This document shows positions 25,442-34,037 of a DNA stretch of 64,000 nt, piece by piece. Source of the DNA: Anaerocolumna xylanovorans DSM 12503 (GTDB taxonomy: Bacteria > Bacillota > Clostridia > Lachnospirales > Lachnospiraceae); NCBI RefSeq assembly GCF_900143645.1, contig NZ_FRFD01000003.1:434001-498000 (forward strand), read 5' to 3'. A program made the position numbers and the translations under genes. Numbering within the stretch: position 1 is the stretch's first letter; each line of letters opens with the position of its first letter. The notes under the pieces are model-generated. The model was not told the origin of the DNA. It saw only the letters and a list, made by a program, of their open reading frames with translations, and searched no databases.

Positions 25442-26446
25442 ATGCACTACATACCAGAGGGATATTCAAGCAAGACGACGTTAAGAGAAACCGAAACAGC
25501 TATCAAGCTGATTAAAGACTTCTTTGAAAACAGCTTAGCAAAAAAATTAAACCTGACCAGAGTTTCTGCCCCATTATTTGTACTGCCCGAAACTGGATTA
25601 AATGACAATCTGAATGGTGTTGAGCGGCCGGTCTCTTTTACCGGAATCGGTACCCAGAATAGGAAATGTGAAGTAGTCCAGTCACTTGCGAAATGGAAGA
25701 GGATGGCACTGAAAAGATATCAGTTTGGTGTTGGTGAAGGCTTATATACCGATATGAATGCAATCAGATGTGATGAGACACTGGATAATATTCATTCTAT
25801 CTATGTAGATCAATGGGATTGGGAAAAAGTAATTTTAAGGGATGAAAGAACCATTGATACTCTAAAAAATACGGTGAATAAAATTTATGAGGTGTTTTTA
25901 GAAACAGAACAATTTGTCGGCAGCAGGTTTGCTCTGTTTGAGGCTAAGCTGCCCAAGGAAGTTACATTTATTACAAGTCAGGAACTTGCGGATATGTATC
26001 CTGAATTATCAGCCAAAGACAGAGAAGCAGCTCTTGTAAGAGAAAAGGGAGCAATATTTATAATGCAAATAGGTGATAAGCTGATGAATGGTGAAAGACA
26101 TGACGGGCGTGCACCGGACTATGACGATTGGAACTTAAATGGTGATTTGATTTTATATCACAAGCTGTTAGACATAGCGTTTGAAGTATCCTCAATGGGC
26201 ATAAGGGTGGATGCCGAAGCGATGGACAGGCAGCTGGAGGAAGCAAATGCAAACGACAGAAGAGAGCTGCCGTATCACCAGGATGTTTTAAAAGATCAGC
26301 TGCCATTTACAATAGGCGGAGGAATCGGACAGTCAAGAATTTGTATGTACTTCATGGACAAGGTACATATTGGCGAAGTCCAAGCTTCCATATGGGAAGA
26401 TGACATGTTAGAATATATGGCTGAAAAAGGTGTCGTAATATTATAA
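25442..26446 (+). CDS. asnA: Aspartate--ammonia ligase (asparagine synthetase A)
   Basis: The 334-residue protein matches AsnA in length and in motifs: SAPLFVLPETGLNDNLNGVERPVSF, EVVQSLAKWKR, GLYTDMNAIRCDE, SIYVDQWDWE, DGRAPDYDDW and GGGIGQSRICM. It is a class II tRNA-synthetase-like cytosolic enzyme that makes asparagine from aspartate, ammonia and ATP. It stands alone between a promoter and a hairpin. A strong GGCGGAGG site precedes the start. Confidence 0.97.
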   Translation: MHYIPEGYSSKTTLRETETAIKLIKDFFENSLAKKLNLTRVSAPLFVLPETGLNDNLNGVERPVSFTGIGTQNRKCEVVQSLAKWKRMALKRYQFGVGEGLYTDMNAIRCDETLDNIHSIYVDQWDWEKVILRDERTIDTLKNTVNKIYEVFLETEQFVGSRFALFEAKLPKEVTFITSQELADMYPELSAKDREAALVREKGAIFIMQIGDKLMNGERHDGRAPDYDDWNLNGDLILYHKLLDIAFEVSSMGIRVDAEAMDRQLEEANANDRRELPYHQDVLKDQLPFTIGGGIGQSRICMYFMDKVHIGEVQASIWEDDMLEYMAEKGVVIL

Positions 26447-26480
26447 ACAATAAGATATAAAAATCATTATATGATACAAG

Positions 26481-26517
26481 CAAGGGCAGAGACCAAAAGA
26501 AACCGGATCTGCCCTTG
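26481..26517. terminator. Hairpin between asnA and the TetR gene
   Basis: CAAGGGCAGA and TCTGCCCTTG form a perfect 10-base stem between convergent genes. The T-run is weak. Confidence 0.55.
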
Positions 26518-26545
26518 ATGACTGTCAAACTATATTACAGTGCTT

Positions 26546-27085
26546 TTAAGTCTTCTCATCTGCCCAATTTATACTCCTTTTTATTAATTCAGCAATTTCA
26601 TTTTTGTTTAATTTACTGTCACCCATCAGCCAATTGAATATGACATTAAACTCTGATCCGGTGTATGCATAGATATCGAATATTTCCCTTTCAGACAATT
26701 TTTGCTCGCGGTAGCTTTCAATAAAATATCTATTTATCCTGTCCAGATAAATGGCGGATAATCCTGATTTATATAAAATCTTTAAATGATTTTCATATCT
26801 AAGAACATAATCAAGAATATGAAGGATATGTTCGTTTTGGTATCTGTCCTTAAAATTCCTCACGGGATATTCTGCATTAAAATTACGCAGTATGTCATCA
26901 ATATATGTGGATATCACTGCTTCTTTTGAAGTGAAATTACGATAATAGGTCGTCCTGGCAATGCCGGCTTTCTGTATTAACTCGGTAACAGATATTTCTG
27001 AAAATGCCTTCTTTTCCATTAAGGAAAATAGGGCTTCTATAGTACTCTGACACACAATCTGATGTTCTTCCTTATGCTTATTCAT
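26546..27085 (-). CDS. TetR-family transcriptional regulator
   Basis: The 179-residue protein has an N-terminal HTH, SEISVTELIQKAGIARTTYYRNFTSKEAVISTYID, and a C-terminal region like the TetR/DhaS group. The start at 27085 (MNKHKEEHQ) is taken over an upstream ATG because it fits the family N-terminus. It is divergent from the membrane protein gene at 27191 with a dyad between them, so that gene is its likely target. Confidence 0.85.
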   Translation of the reverse strand: MNKHKEEHQIVCQSTIEALFSLMEKKAFSEISVTELIQKAGIARTTYYRNFTSKEAVISTYIDDILRNFNAEYPVRNFKDRYQNEHILHILDYVLRYENHLKILYKSGLSAIYLDRINRYFIESYREQKLSEREIFDIYAYTGSEFNVIFNWLMGDSKLNKNEIAELIKRSINWADEKT

Positions 27086-27126
27086 GAACAAAACCCCCTG
27101 TTTTGTACCGCAAAGACTTGCTGTTA

Positions 27127-27163
27127 TTGTGTTATAATTATTATAAAACAAAATGTAACACAA
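27127..27163. promoter_or_regulatory. Inverted repeat between TetR and membrane protein genes
   Basis: TTGTGTTA (27127-27134) and TAACACAA (27156-27163) are perfect inverted 8-base arms 21 bases apart, overlapping likely promoter sequence. It is a candidate operator for the TetR protein. Confidence 0.45.
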
Positions 27164-27190
27164 GGAATATACAGAAGTAAAGGAGATATC

Positions 27191-27781
27191 ATGAATTCCA
27201 AAGAAAAAGCAGCAAAGATTATACGGATAATATCCGTTCCGCCAATAATGGCCTTAAGTCTCCTGCTGGTAGCCTTCTTTTTTAAAAATGAGATATATAA
27301 CAGACAGCAGGATTTCGTTTTTTCTATTGCGGCACTGGTTGTATTCCCAATTTTAGCATATCCGGCGAGCGAAATTTTCATAAGGAATAAGGAAAATAAA
27401 AGAGAAAGGCAGCGGAATTTTGCCTTTGTATTCAGTCTGATAGGATATACCGCATTATTGATTTATGGAGCTGTCTTTAAAGTCTCTTCTGATATGACGG
27501 CTATATCTCTTACCTACTTTTTAACAGTTGTTATACTAACCCTGTTCAATAAGATATTTAAAATTAAAGCAAGCGGACATGCAGCCAGTTGTACGTCGCC
27601 GCTTATATTTTTCATATATTTCTGGGGATGGCCTCTTATATTTCCATGCGGGATAGCGTTCACTGCAATTTTATGGTCATCATTGGAGTTAAAACGGCAT
27701 TCCCTTAAAGAGTTTTTTATAGGTGCAGGAATCTGTATACTTTCAGTAGACCTGTCGTTGTTTGGTGTATGGTTTATTTGA
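27191..27781 (+). CDS. Membrane protein, PAP2-like
   Basis: The 196-residue protein has about six hydrophobic segments. The motif KASGHAASCTSP resembles the SGHA motif of PAP2-type phosphatases, but the KxxxxxxRP and SRxxxxxHxxxD motifs are not clear, so the activity is doubtful. It may be a degenerate or lipid-binding relative. An AAGGAG site precedes the ATG at 27191. It is divergent from a TetR gene that probably controls it. Confidence 0.6.
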   Translation: MNSKEKAAKIIRIISVPPIMALSLLLVAFFFKNEIYNRQQDFVFSIAALVVFPILAYPASEIFIRNKENKRERQRNFAFVFSLIGYTALLIYGAVFKVSSDMTAISLTYFLTVVILTLFNKIFKIKASGHAASCTSPLIFFIYFWGWPLIFPCGIAFTAILWSSLELKRHSLKEFFIGAGICILSVDLSLFGVWFI

Positions 27782-27843
27782 AAGTGTATCATTTTTTGAT
27801 TTCAGATCAAAATCAGTTGGCAGTTTTTATACCCAATTAAAAA

Positions 27844-27894
27844 AGAGGTAAGCTGTACCCCGTAAGTTTAACTTACGGGGTACAGCTTACCTCT
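27844..27894. terminator. Bidirectional hairpin with perfect 25-base arms
   Basis: The arms 27844-27868 and 27870-27894 are perfectly complementary and separated by one base; they start AGAGGTAAGCTG. A-rich flanks on one side and T/A-rich on the other allow termination in both directions, ending the membrane protein gene and the minus-strand micro-frame. Confidence 0.75.
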
Positions 27895-27911
27895 ATAAAT
27901 ATATTCTATGA

Positions 27912-28010
27912 TTAGTAACAAGAACCGAAACTGCAATATTTTAATAGTTGTCTGCATAATTCGCTAAAGTGGCAAGAACTGAAGTGACATGAACTGAAGT
28001 TGAAACACAT
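27912..28010 (-). CDS. Putative 32-residue cysteine-rich peptide
   Basis: An ATG at 28010 is preceded by a perfect AAGGAGG with a 9-base spacer. The frame has 32 residues with six Cys at positions 2, 8, 13, 19, 26 and 31, and a short repeat FSSCHFSSCHF, and ends in GSCY. A strong hairpin lies 18 bases beyond the stop. The composition (six Cys, six Ser, five Phe) is not that of random A/T-rich DNA. No radical SAM, lanthionine or export gene is adjacent. It is unlike the six-Cys SCIFF peptides I know. It may be a secreted or metal-binding peptide, or an expressed leader; the function is unknown. Confidence 0.5.
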   Translation of the reverse strand: MCFNFSSCHFSSCHFSELCRQLLKYCSFGSCY

Positions 28011-28265
28011 ATTTGATATCCTCCTTATAAGTTGCTGTCTCTTAGGAACAAATAAATTGTAACACTTTTGTAACAAATATGTAATATATAAGCAGTGGAA
28101 ATACAGGAGGTTTATGGAAATTAACCTTGCTTATATCTTATAGATAAATCCTGCTGAATCGAGAAAAATACCGTAATTTTATAGGAGAAAGAAGAGGTTT
28201 ATACCTATTTATGAAATAATATTTCAAAAAATAATAAAAAATTAAAAATAAAATTACAAAAACTA

Positions 28266-28294
28266 TTGACTTTCTCATAGAGATAAATTATTAT
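28266..28294 (+). promoter_or_regulatory. Promoter of the murQ operon
   Basis: TTGACT (28266-28271) and TATTAT (28289-28294) are 17 bases apart. The palindrome GAAATAATATTTC lies about 43 bases upstream and could be a regulator site. Confidence 0.7.
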
Positions 28295-28377
28295 ATAGAA
28301 AGAAGATAAAAAACAAACGAATAAAAACAATAAATTGTGCAATATTACTAAATGCATAATGAAAGCGTAGGTACATA

Positions 28378-29292
28378 ATGAATGAATACTTATCGAGTTT
28401 AACAACAGAGCAGGTGAATCAGAATACGAAAGATATTGATGAGTGCAGTACAGAGCAAATATTAGAGCTGATTAACTTTGAAGACAGTCAGGTAACGAAT
28501 ATTGTTAAAAATGAGATACCAAAGATTGCACAGGCTGTTGAAATGATTTGTAAGGCTCTTAGTAACGGAGGACGGATGTTCTATCTGGGCGCAGGAACCT
28601 CAGGGAGGCTGGGGGTATTGGACGCTTCCGAATGTCCGCCGACCTTTGGATCGGATCCCTCATTAATTCAAGGCTATATCGCAGGAGGGGATATTGCCCT
28701 TAGAACAGCGGTAGAGGGCTGTGAAGACAGCGAAGAAGAGGGAAGGAATCAGGTTATTCAATGTGAGGTAACAGAGAAGGATGTTGTTGTCGGAATTACC
28801 GCAAGCGGGGGCGCAGCTTATGTACTGGGGGCGATAAAGCAGGCAAGAGAGCTTTCGGCAGCTACTATCGGCATTGTGAATAATCACAATACGAAATTGG
28901 AAGCCGTATGTGATATTTGTATATCAGCGGTTGTCGGGCCGGAAGTTATTATCGGTTCCACAAGGATGAAAGCCGGAACCGCACAAAAACTGATTTTGAA
29001 TATGCTGACAACCACAACGATGATTAAACTTGGTAAAGTATACGGCAATATGATGGTTGATTTGAAGGCATCCAATATCAAGCTGAATGAGAGAGCTGTC
29101 AGGATTATCCGGGCTGTCACCGGTGTAAATGAGGAAACTGCCAGGAGATATCTGGAGGAAGCCAATCACAGTTCCAAAGCAGCAATTATGATGATACTCT
29201 CCGGGTACTCACTTAAGGAAGCACAAGACACACTGGATGCGAACCAGGGATACTTAAAGAAAGCATTAAAACAAGTCCAAGGAAACGATTAA
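28378..29292 (+). CDS. murQ: N-acetylmuramic acid 6-phosphate etherase
   Basis: The 304-residue SIS-fold enzyme matches MurQ throughout: YLGAGTSGRLGVLDASECPPTFG, the AVEGCEDSEEEG region with catalytic Glu, VVVGITASGGAAYV, GSTRMKAGTAQKLILNML and VYGNMMVDL. It cleaves the lactyl ether of MurNAc 6-phosphate to give GlcNAc 6-phosphate and D-lactate in the cytosol. It is the first gene of the peptidoglycan-recycling operon, with its own consensus promoter. Confidence 0.97.
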   Translation: MNEYLSSLTTEQVNQNTKDIDECSTEQILELINFEDSQVTNIVKNEIPKIAQAVEMICKALSNGGRMFYLGAGTSGRLGVLDASECPPTFGSDPSLIQGYIAGGDIALRTAVEGCEDSEEEGRNQVIQCEVTEKDVVVGITASGGAAYVLGAIKQARELSAATIGIVNNHNTKLEAVCDICISAVVGPEVIIGSTRMKAGTAQKLILNMLTTTTMIKLGKVYGNMMVDLKASNIKLNERAVRIIRAVTGVNEETARRYLEEANHSSKAAIMMILSGYSLKEAQDTLDANQGYLKKALKQVQGND

Positions 29293-29308
29293 ATTTTTAG
29301 GGATATAT

Positions 29309-29324
29309 ATTTGCATATGCAAAT
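29309..29324. promoter_or_regulatory. Perfect 16-base palindrome between murQ and the lipoprotein gene
   Basis: ATTTGCATATGCAAAT is a perfect palindrome in the 61-base gap after murQ. It may be an internal operator or an mRNA processing hairpin; nothing else supports a choice. Confidence 0.4.
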
Positions 29325-29353
29325 TTATATAAAATTATAGGAGGAAAAAAAGT

Positions 29354-30817
29354 ATGAAAAAGGGTTTAGCATTACTATTAGTAATCGTAATGTCATTGTC
29401 TGCATTAGTTGGATGCAAGAATAATGCAGCAAACGATACGGCAAAAGAAAACACAAAAGACGGTCAGAATGTTACGAATGCACCGGGTGACCAGAGTGCA
29501 GGGGATGCAGAGGATACGATTACAGTATTATTACCCCCGGTCAGCCCGACCTACCAGGATTATTTTGATGAGTGGACCAAAGGATTTCATGATCAGTATC
29601 CGAATTTGACACTTAAAATTGAGGCAGCAAGCTGGGAAGATGTTACACAGAAGCTTGATGTACAGGTTCAGGCAGGTTCACCCCCGGATATTGCTTTCGT
29701 TGGAGCAGGAACCATTGCAAAATACATTGATACCGGATTATTATTGGATATCAGTAATATAGCAACGTCGGATATGCTGAATGATTTTGACCAGAATATA
29801 TTAAACTACTATAGAAACGGCGATGGTTTGTATGGTATGCCTGCTTATGCCGAGGTTCATGGTATTGGCGGTAACAGGGAAATGTTAGAAGCAGCGGGAG
29901 TGGACTGGAAGAAAGTTCAAAAGGAAGGCTGGACCTTTGAAGAATTCAGAGAAGCAATCAAGGCAGGCGTAATAAAGGATGGCAATACAGTGAAGACCTA
30001 CGGTTTCGTATTTGCCTGCTCCGGCGTTGCCGCTGCGGACTATCTGAATATCTTTGTTAAAAATGCAGGTATGCCCGATCCCTTCACTAAGGATTTAAAA
30101 TATGCTTATACCAGCCAGAATTTCTTAAAGCTTCTGGAAGACATGAGAACTCTTATTGATGACGGCTCCATGCCCAAGGAACTTAGCTCCATTGATGCCG
30201 GAAAGCGTTGGAATATGTTCCTGACAGGACAGACCATGATTACAGGAAAAGGCTTATCCGTATTTGAACGTTCCGCAAAATTAAACAATGACAAGATTGA
30301 TGCAAAGGACGGAAGTGCAGTAGAAGGAAGTATTAAGGCTGATTACATTATCCTTCCGGTTCCTACCTTCCTTGGAAATAAGATGCAGGCAGCTGGTGCG
30401 ATTGACGGTTATGTAATGTTCAGAGGAAAAGAAGAGCCGACCAGCGAACATTTATCCAATGTGGCTAAAGCAATGTATTATCTGGCAAGCGGAAAAATTG
30501 CCGCAGTTACCTGTAACGATTTATATATCTCCCCTGTTTGTGAAACAGGAAGGCAGGCAATGGCAAATGTAGAACAGCCGGAAGGCAAGAATGAAAATAA
30601 TACAGAAGCAGCACAATTACTTGCATCCCAGATTTCCGAAGCACGCACGGATATTACGCCGGAGCTTGGTGCTGCAGCACAGAAGATTTCGGATGAGGTA
30701 ATGGTACCTAAATTCCAGGCATTACTTGCAAATGAAATCACACCAAAGGAAATGTATGATGCCGTAAAAGCAGCAGCAATCGAAGCTTTCGGAAAAGATG
30801 GTGTCGTAGTTGACTAA
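29354..30817 (+). CDS. ABC transporter substrate-binding lipoprotein, probably for muropeptide sugars
   Basis: The 487-residue protein has a lipoprotein signal peptide with lipobox LVGC at about residue 22, then a spacer rich in Asn, Asp and Thr, then a family 1 sugar-binding fold (DEWTKGFHDQYPNLTLKIEAASWEDVTQKLDVQVQAGSPPDIAFVG). In this operon the ligand is likely MurNAc, anhydro-MurNAc or GlcNAc-MurNAc. C. acetobutylicum-type pathways also rely on kinases rather than a MurP PTS. Strong AGGAGG site. Confidence 0.9.
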   Translation: MKKGLALLLVIVMSLSALVGCKNNAANDTAKENTKDGQNVTNAPGDQSAGDAEDTITVLLPPVSPTYQDYFDEWTKGFHDQYPNLTLKIEAASWEDVTQKLDVQVQAGSPPDIAFVGAGTIAKYIDTGLLLDISNIATSDMLNDFDQNILNYYRNGDGLYGMPAYAEVHGIGGNREMLEAAGVDWKKVQKEGWTFEEFREAIKAGVIKDGNTVKTYGFVFACSGVAAADYLNIFVKNAGMPDPFTKDLKYAYTSQNFLKLLEDMRTLIDDGSMPKELSSIDAGKRWNMFLTGQTMITGKGLSVFERSAKLNNDKIDAKDGSAVEGSIKADYIILPVPTFLGNKMQAAGAIDGYVMFRGKEEPTSEHLSNVAKAMYYLASGKIAAVTCNDLYISPVCETGRQAMANVEQPEGKNENNTEAAQLLASQISEARTDITPELGAAAQKISDEVMVPKFQALLANEITPKEMYDAVKAAAIEAFGKDGVVVD

Positions 30818-30859
30818 GGCTTCAGAAAGTAATTATTTTGTAAAATAAAGCAGAATATA

Positions 30860-30929
30860 AAGGGCTGCTGCAAACTATCCGACTATAACTTTGGAGAAGG
30901 TTATGGGGTAAAAATTTTGCAGCAGCTTT
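30860..30929 (+). promoter_or_regulatory. Nested intercistronic hairpin after the binding-protein gene
   Basis: GCTGCTGCAAA (about 30864-30874) pairs with TTTGCAGCAGC (about 30916-30926). An inner stem (ATAACTT with AAGGTTAT, one G-U) lies inside. The place and architecture match the hairpin at 8116-8193 in the other sugar operon. Confidence 0.6.
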
Positions 30930-30946
30930 GTTAATCGGAGGATGCT

Positions 30947-31861
30947 ATGAATAAAGTCAAAAATACATCATTACACACAAGAAAAAAGAGAAGGTTAACG
31001 AATGAAAGCATCTGGGGATATATTTTTATTCTGGCTCCTTTTTTGGTATTTGCACTCTTTACCCTATATCCCATAATCGATGCATTTATTATCAGCTTTC
31101 AGAAGTTCAAGCCGCTGAAAACAGAATGGGTTGGCCTGGACAATTATACAAAAACCTTTAAAAGTTCCTTGTTTTATCAATCATTGGTGAATACGGCCGT
31201 TTATACTGGTATTACCGTACCGCTTTCCATGATGATTTCTTTTGTTATATCAATATTAATTGTACCCCTGACAAAAAGAAAACAGAATTTTTTTAAAGCT
31301 GCCTACTATCTGCCTGCAATTGCATCCGGTGTAGCCCTTTCCTTTGTGTGGAAGTGGATTTATGACCCGTTGCCGTCAGGTTTACTTAATAGATTGGTTT
31401 TATTTTTTGGAGTGGATAATCAGAATTGGCTGGGAAGTTCAAGTACAGCAATGTTTTCTCTGATTTTTATGGCTATGCTGTCCAGCCATGGAACCACAAT
31501 TATTATTTACATTGCAGCACTGCTTGGCATTGATAATTCCTATTACGAATCTGCAGATATTGACGGAGCTACCTTCTTTCAAAAGTTAAGGTATATCGTT
31601 CTTCCGCTTGTAAAGCCTACCACGGTATTCCTATTAATCACCAGTGTAATCGGTTCATTTCAGGTATTCCAGAACGCCTTTTTGATGACCGGCGGCGGAC
31701 CGGATAATAAAACGACCATGGTCGGCCTTCTGATTTTCAATAATGCCTTCAAATATTTTGAATATGGTCAGGCATCGGCACAGGCACTGGTTTTAACAGC
31801 TATTATAGGTATATTTACATTTATACAATTTAAATTGACTGGCGATAATGTGGAATATTAG
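30947..31861 (+). CDS. Sugar ABC transporter permease (MalF/UgpA type)
   Basis: The 304-residue protein has six predicted membrane segments and the EAA loop ESADIDGATFFQKLRYIVLPLVKP. It is paired with the permease at 31876 and the lipoprotein at 29354. No ATPase subunit is encoded with it. Confidence 0.92.
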   Translation: MNKVKNTSLHTRKKRRLTNESIWGYIFILAPFLVFALFTLYPIIDAFIISFQKFKPLKTEWVGLDNYTKTFKSSLFYQSLVNTAVYTGITVPLSMMISFVISILIVPLTKRKQNFFKAAYYLPAIASGVALSFVWKWIYDPLPSGLLNRLVLFFGVDNQNWLGSSSTAMFSLIFMAMLSSHGTTIIIYIAALLGIDNSYYESADIDGATFFQKLRYIVLPLVKPTTVFLLITSVIGSFQVFQNAFLMTGGGPDNKTTMVGLLIFNNAFKYFEYGQASAQALVLTAIIGIFTFIQFKLTGDNVEY

Positions 31862-31875
31862 AAAGGCGGATACCG

Positions 31876-32739
31876 ATGGCTCTATATAAAAATTACAGTA
31901 AAAATGAAAAAGGCAAGCAATACTTCCGCAATGGCAGTATTATGCTTCTGCTGGTTATTTTAGTATTGGCTACCCTGTTCCCAATCTATTACATGATTAT
32001 GTCATCCTTTGGGGCTCCGGTGGAATCAGGCGCAGCCAGTTACTCTTTAATTATGAAAAAACCTACAATTGCATCTTATCAGTTTTTCTTTGAATACAGT
32101 AAATATTCTTTCCGTTGGATTTTTAACTCCTTTGTCGTAGCAGGAGCAGTCACGGCATCGAATGTTATCTTTGCTACCGCTGCAGGATATGCATTCAGCA
32201 AGCTCCGTTTTCCCGGAAACAAAGTTTTATTTTCTGTCTTACTGGTTTCAATGATGATACCCTATCAGGTAACCCAGGTTCCTCTGTATATCCTGATAGT
32301 AAATGTGCTGAAGATGGATAATAGCTATTCAGCATTAATTGCTCCCGGACTGGTATCTGCCTATAATGTATTCCTGGCAAAGCAGTTTATCGGCTCGCTG
32401 CCGACGGAGATTATTGAGGCTTCAAAGATAGAAGGCTGCAGCCAGTTCAAGCTGCTGACTAAGATTATTATGCCCTTATCGAAGACCGTTATGGCGGTTA
32501 TGGCAATCAATACCTTTATGAATAACTGGAATACCTTCTTCTGGCCTTTCCTTGTTACCAAGACAGAGCAGATGCAGACAATTCAGGTAGGCCTTAAAAA
32601 CTTCAGTTTTGCAAATACTACCTATTTTTCGCCCATGATGGCCGGAGCAACGATATCGGCATTACCAATGTTTATCCTGTTCTTTGCTTTGCAGAAATAT
32701 TTCCTGGAAGGCGTTACGGTCGGTGCGGTAAAAGGTTAA
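31876..32739 (+). CDS. Sugar ABC transporter permease (MalG/UgpE type)
   Basis: The 287-residue protein has six predicted membrane segments, the EAA loop EASKIEGCSQFKLLTKIIMPLSKTVMA and the typical C-terminal EGVTVGAVKG. It starts 15 bases after the partner permease. Confidence 0.92.
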   Translation: MALYKNYSKNEKGKQYFRNGSIMLLLVILVLATLFPIYYMIMSSFGAPVESGAASYSLIMKKPTIASYQFFFEYSKYSFRWIFNSFVVAGAVTASNVIFATAAGYAFSKLRFPGNKVLFSVLLVSMMIPYQVTQVPLYILIVNVLKMDNSYSALIAPGLVSAYNVFLAKQFIGSLPTEIIEASKIEGCSQFKLLTKIIMPLSKTVMAVMAINTFMNNWNTFFWPFLVTKTEQMQTIQVGLKNFSFANTTYFSPMMAGATISALPMFILFFALQKYFLEGVTVGAVKG

Positions 32740-32769
32740 GATTTAAACTTGAGGCGTATAGAGGAAGGA

Positions 32770-33969
32770 ATGGCGGTTAAAATGGAATTATTTAAGAGAA
32801 AAGAAATCAGAAAAGTGGTCGGACTGATGTCAGGAACTTCCGTGGACGGAATTGACGCTGCCCTGGTGGAAATCACCGGTGATCCTTATGACGGAAAGGT
32901 GAATTTGCTGGAATTTGAGAATAAACCCTTCCCGGAGGAAATCAGAGCCAAAATATTTGATTTATTTGATACCGGGCATGCTGCCGTGGATAAGGTTGGT
33001 TATATGAATGTGCTCTTAGGTGAGCTTTATGCACAGGCGGCAGTTTCTGTTGTAAAGAAGGCAGGGCTTGAGATGGCAGAGATAGACTGCATCGGTTCCC
33101 ATGGGCAGACCATTTATCATCATCCGCAAATCTGCAGGGAAGATGGCTATCCAATCCGGTATACCGTACAAATCGGGGAAGGTGCGGTAATCGCAAACCG
33201 GACCGGCATTCCCTGTGTCAGTGATTTTCGCGTGGCGGACATGGCAGCCGGAGGTCAGGGAGCACCCCTCGTTCCCTTTACGGAGTATCTGCTATACAGA
33301 AGTGATAGCAAAACAATATTACTTCAGAATATCGGCGGCATTGGAAATATTACCGTATTGCCGGCGGACTGTGGCGCCGGTGAGGTGTATGCTTTTGATA
33401 CCGGACCCGGAAACATGATTATCGATGGACTGATGTCCCGTTTTACCGGTGGAAAGAAAAAGATGGATGAAGGCGGCCGTATTGCAGCCGGCGGAAAGAT
33501 ACATACTTCCTTATTAAAGGAGCTGTGCAGCCATGATTATTTTAATGAAAAACCTCCGAAATCCACCGGCAGGGAGCTGTTTGGAGATACTTATATAAAC
33601 CGGCTGTATGATACCATTCACGATTACAATATATCCCTTGAAGATGCTATGGCAACAGTAACAGATTTTACGGCATGGGCGATAGAAGATTCTTATCAGA
33701 GATATATCCTGCCGCACCATCCCGCAGATCAATTGCTGATTGGGGGCGGAGGCAGTTACAATGGTATATTGGTGGACAGAATACGGAAAAGATTAAATCA
33801 GTACAATGTAGAAGTGTTACTCCAGGAGGACCTGGGATTTAACAGTGATGCAAAGGAGGCAATTGCCTTTGCCCTGTTGGCGGATTGTACGATGCAGGGC
33901 AGATGCAATACCATCCCTTCCGTTACAGGTGCGAACAGGCCGGTGGTGATGGGAAAGATATCCTTATAA
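32770..33969 (+). CDS. anmK: Anhydro-N-acetylmuramic acid kinase
   Basis: The 399-residue protein has the AnmK signature GLMSGTSVDGIDAALVEI, the DCIGSHGQTIYHHP motif, DFRVADMAAGGQGAPLVPF, FDTGPGNMIID and GGGGSYN. It opens the 1,6-anhydro ring and phosphorylates to MurNAc 6-phosphate with ATP, feeding MurQ. Anhydro sugars come from lytic transglycosylases, so this branch complements the kinase at 37426. The start is one of two close ATGs (32770 or 32782); GAGG lies 5 bases before the first. Confidence 0.94.
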   Translation: MAVKMELFKRKEIRKVVGLMSGTSVDGIDAALVEITGDPYDGKVNLLEFENKPFPEEIRAKIFDLFDTGHAAVDKVGYMNVLLGELYAQAAVSVVKKAGLEMAEIDCIGSHGQTIYHHPQICREDGYPIRYTVQIGEGAVIANRTGIPCVSDFRVADMAAGGQGAPLVPFTEYLLYRSDSKTILLQNIGGIGNITVLPADCGAGEVYAFDTGPGNMIIDGLMSRFTGGKKKMDEGGRIAAGGKIHTSLLKELCSHDYFNEKPPKSTGRELFGDTYINRLYDTIHDYNISLEDAMATVTDFTAWAIEDSYQRYILPHHPADQLLIGGGGSYNGILVDRIRKRLNQYNVEVLLQEDLGFNSDAKEAIAFALLADCTMQGRCNTIPSVTGANRPVVMGKISL

Positions 33970-34037
33970 GCAGCGGATTTTGGAAAGTTTGGCATAACTT
34001 AGGGAAAGGAGCCAGGGTGCATTAAGGGGAGCAGCCT

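Larger units (their letters stand above)
27782..28377. other. Long gap holding a hairpin, a micro-frame and the murQ promoter
   Basis: This 596-base gap contains a 51-base hairpin (27844-27894), a 32-codon cysteine-rich frame on the minus strand (27912-28010), an A/T-rich spacer, the palindrome GAAATAATATTTC at about 28211, and the murQ promoter (28266-28294). Confidence 0.7.

Noticed and set aside
27951..28010. Short ACTGAAGT direct repeats as a possible CRISPR-like array
   Set aside because: The repeats are 8 bases long, only two or three occur, and they are explained by the Ser-Ser-Cys-His-Phe repeat in the small peptide frame.
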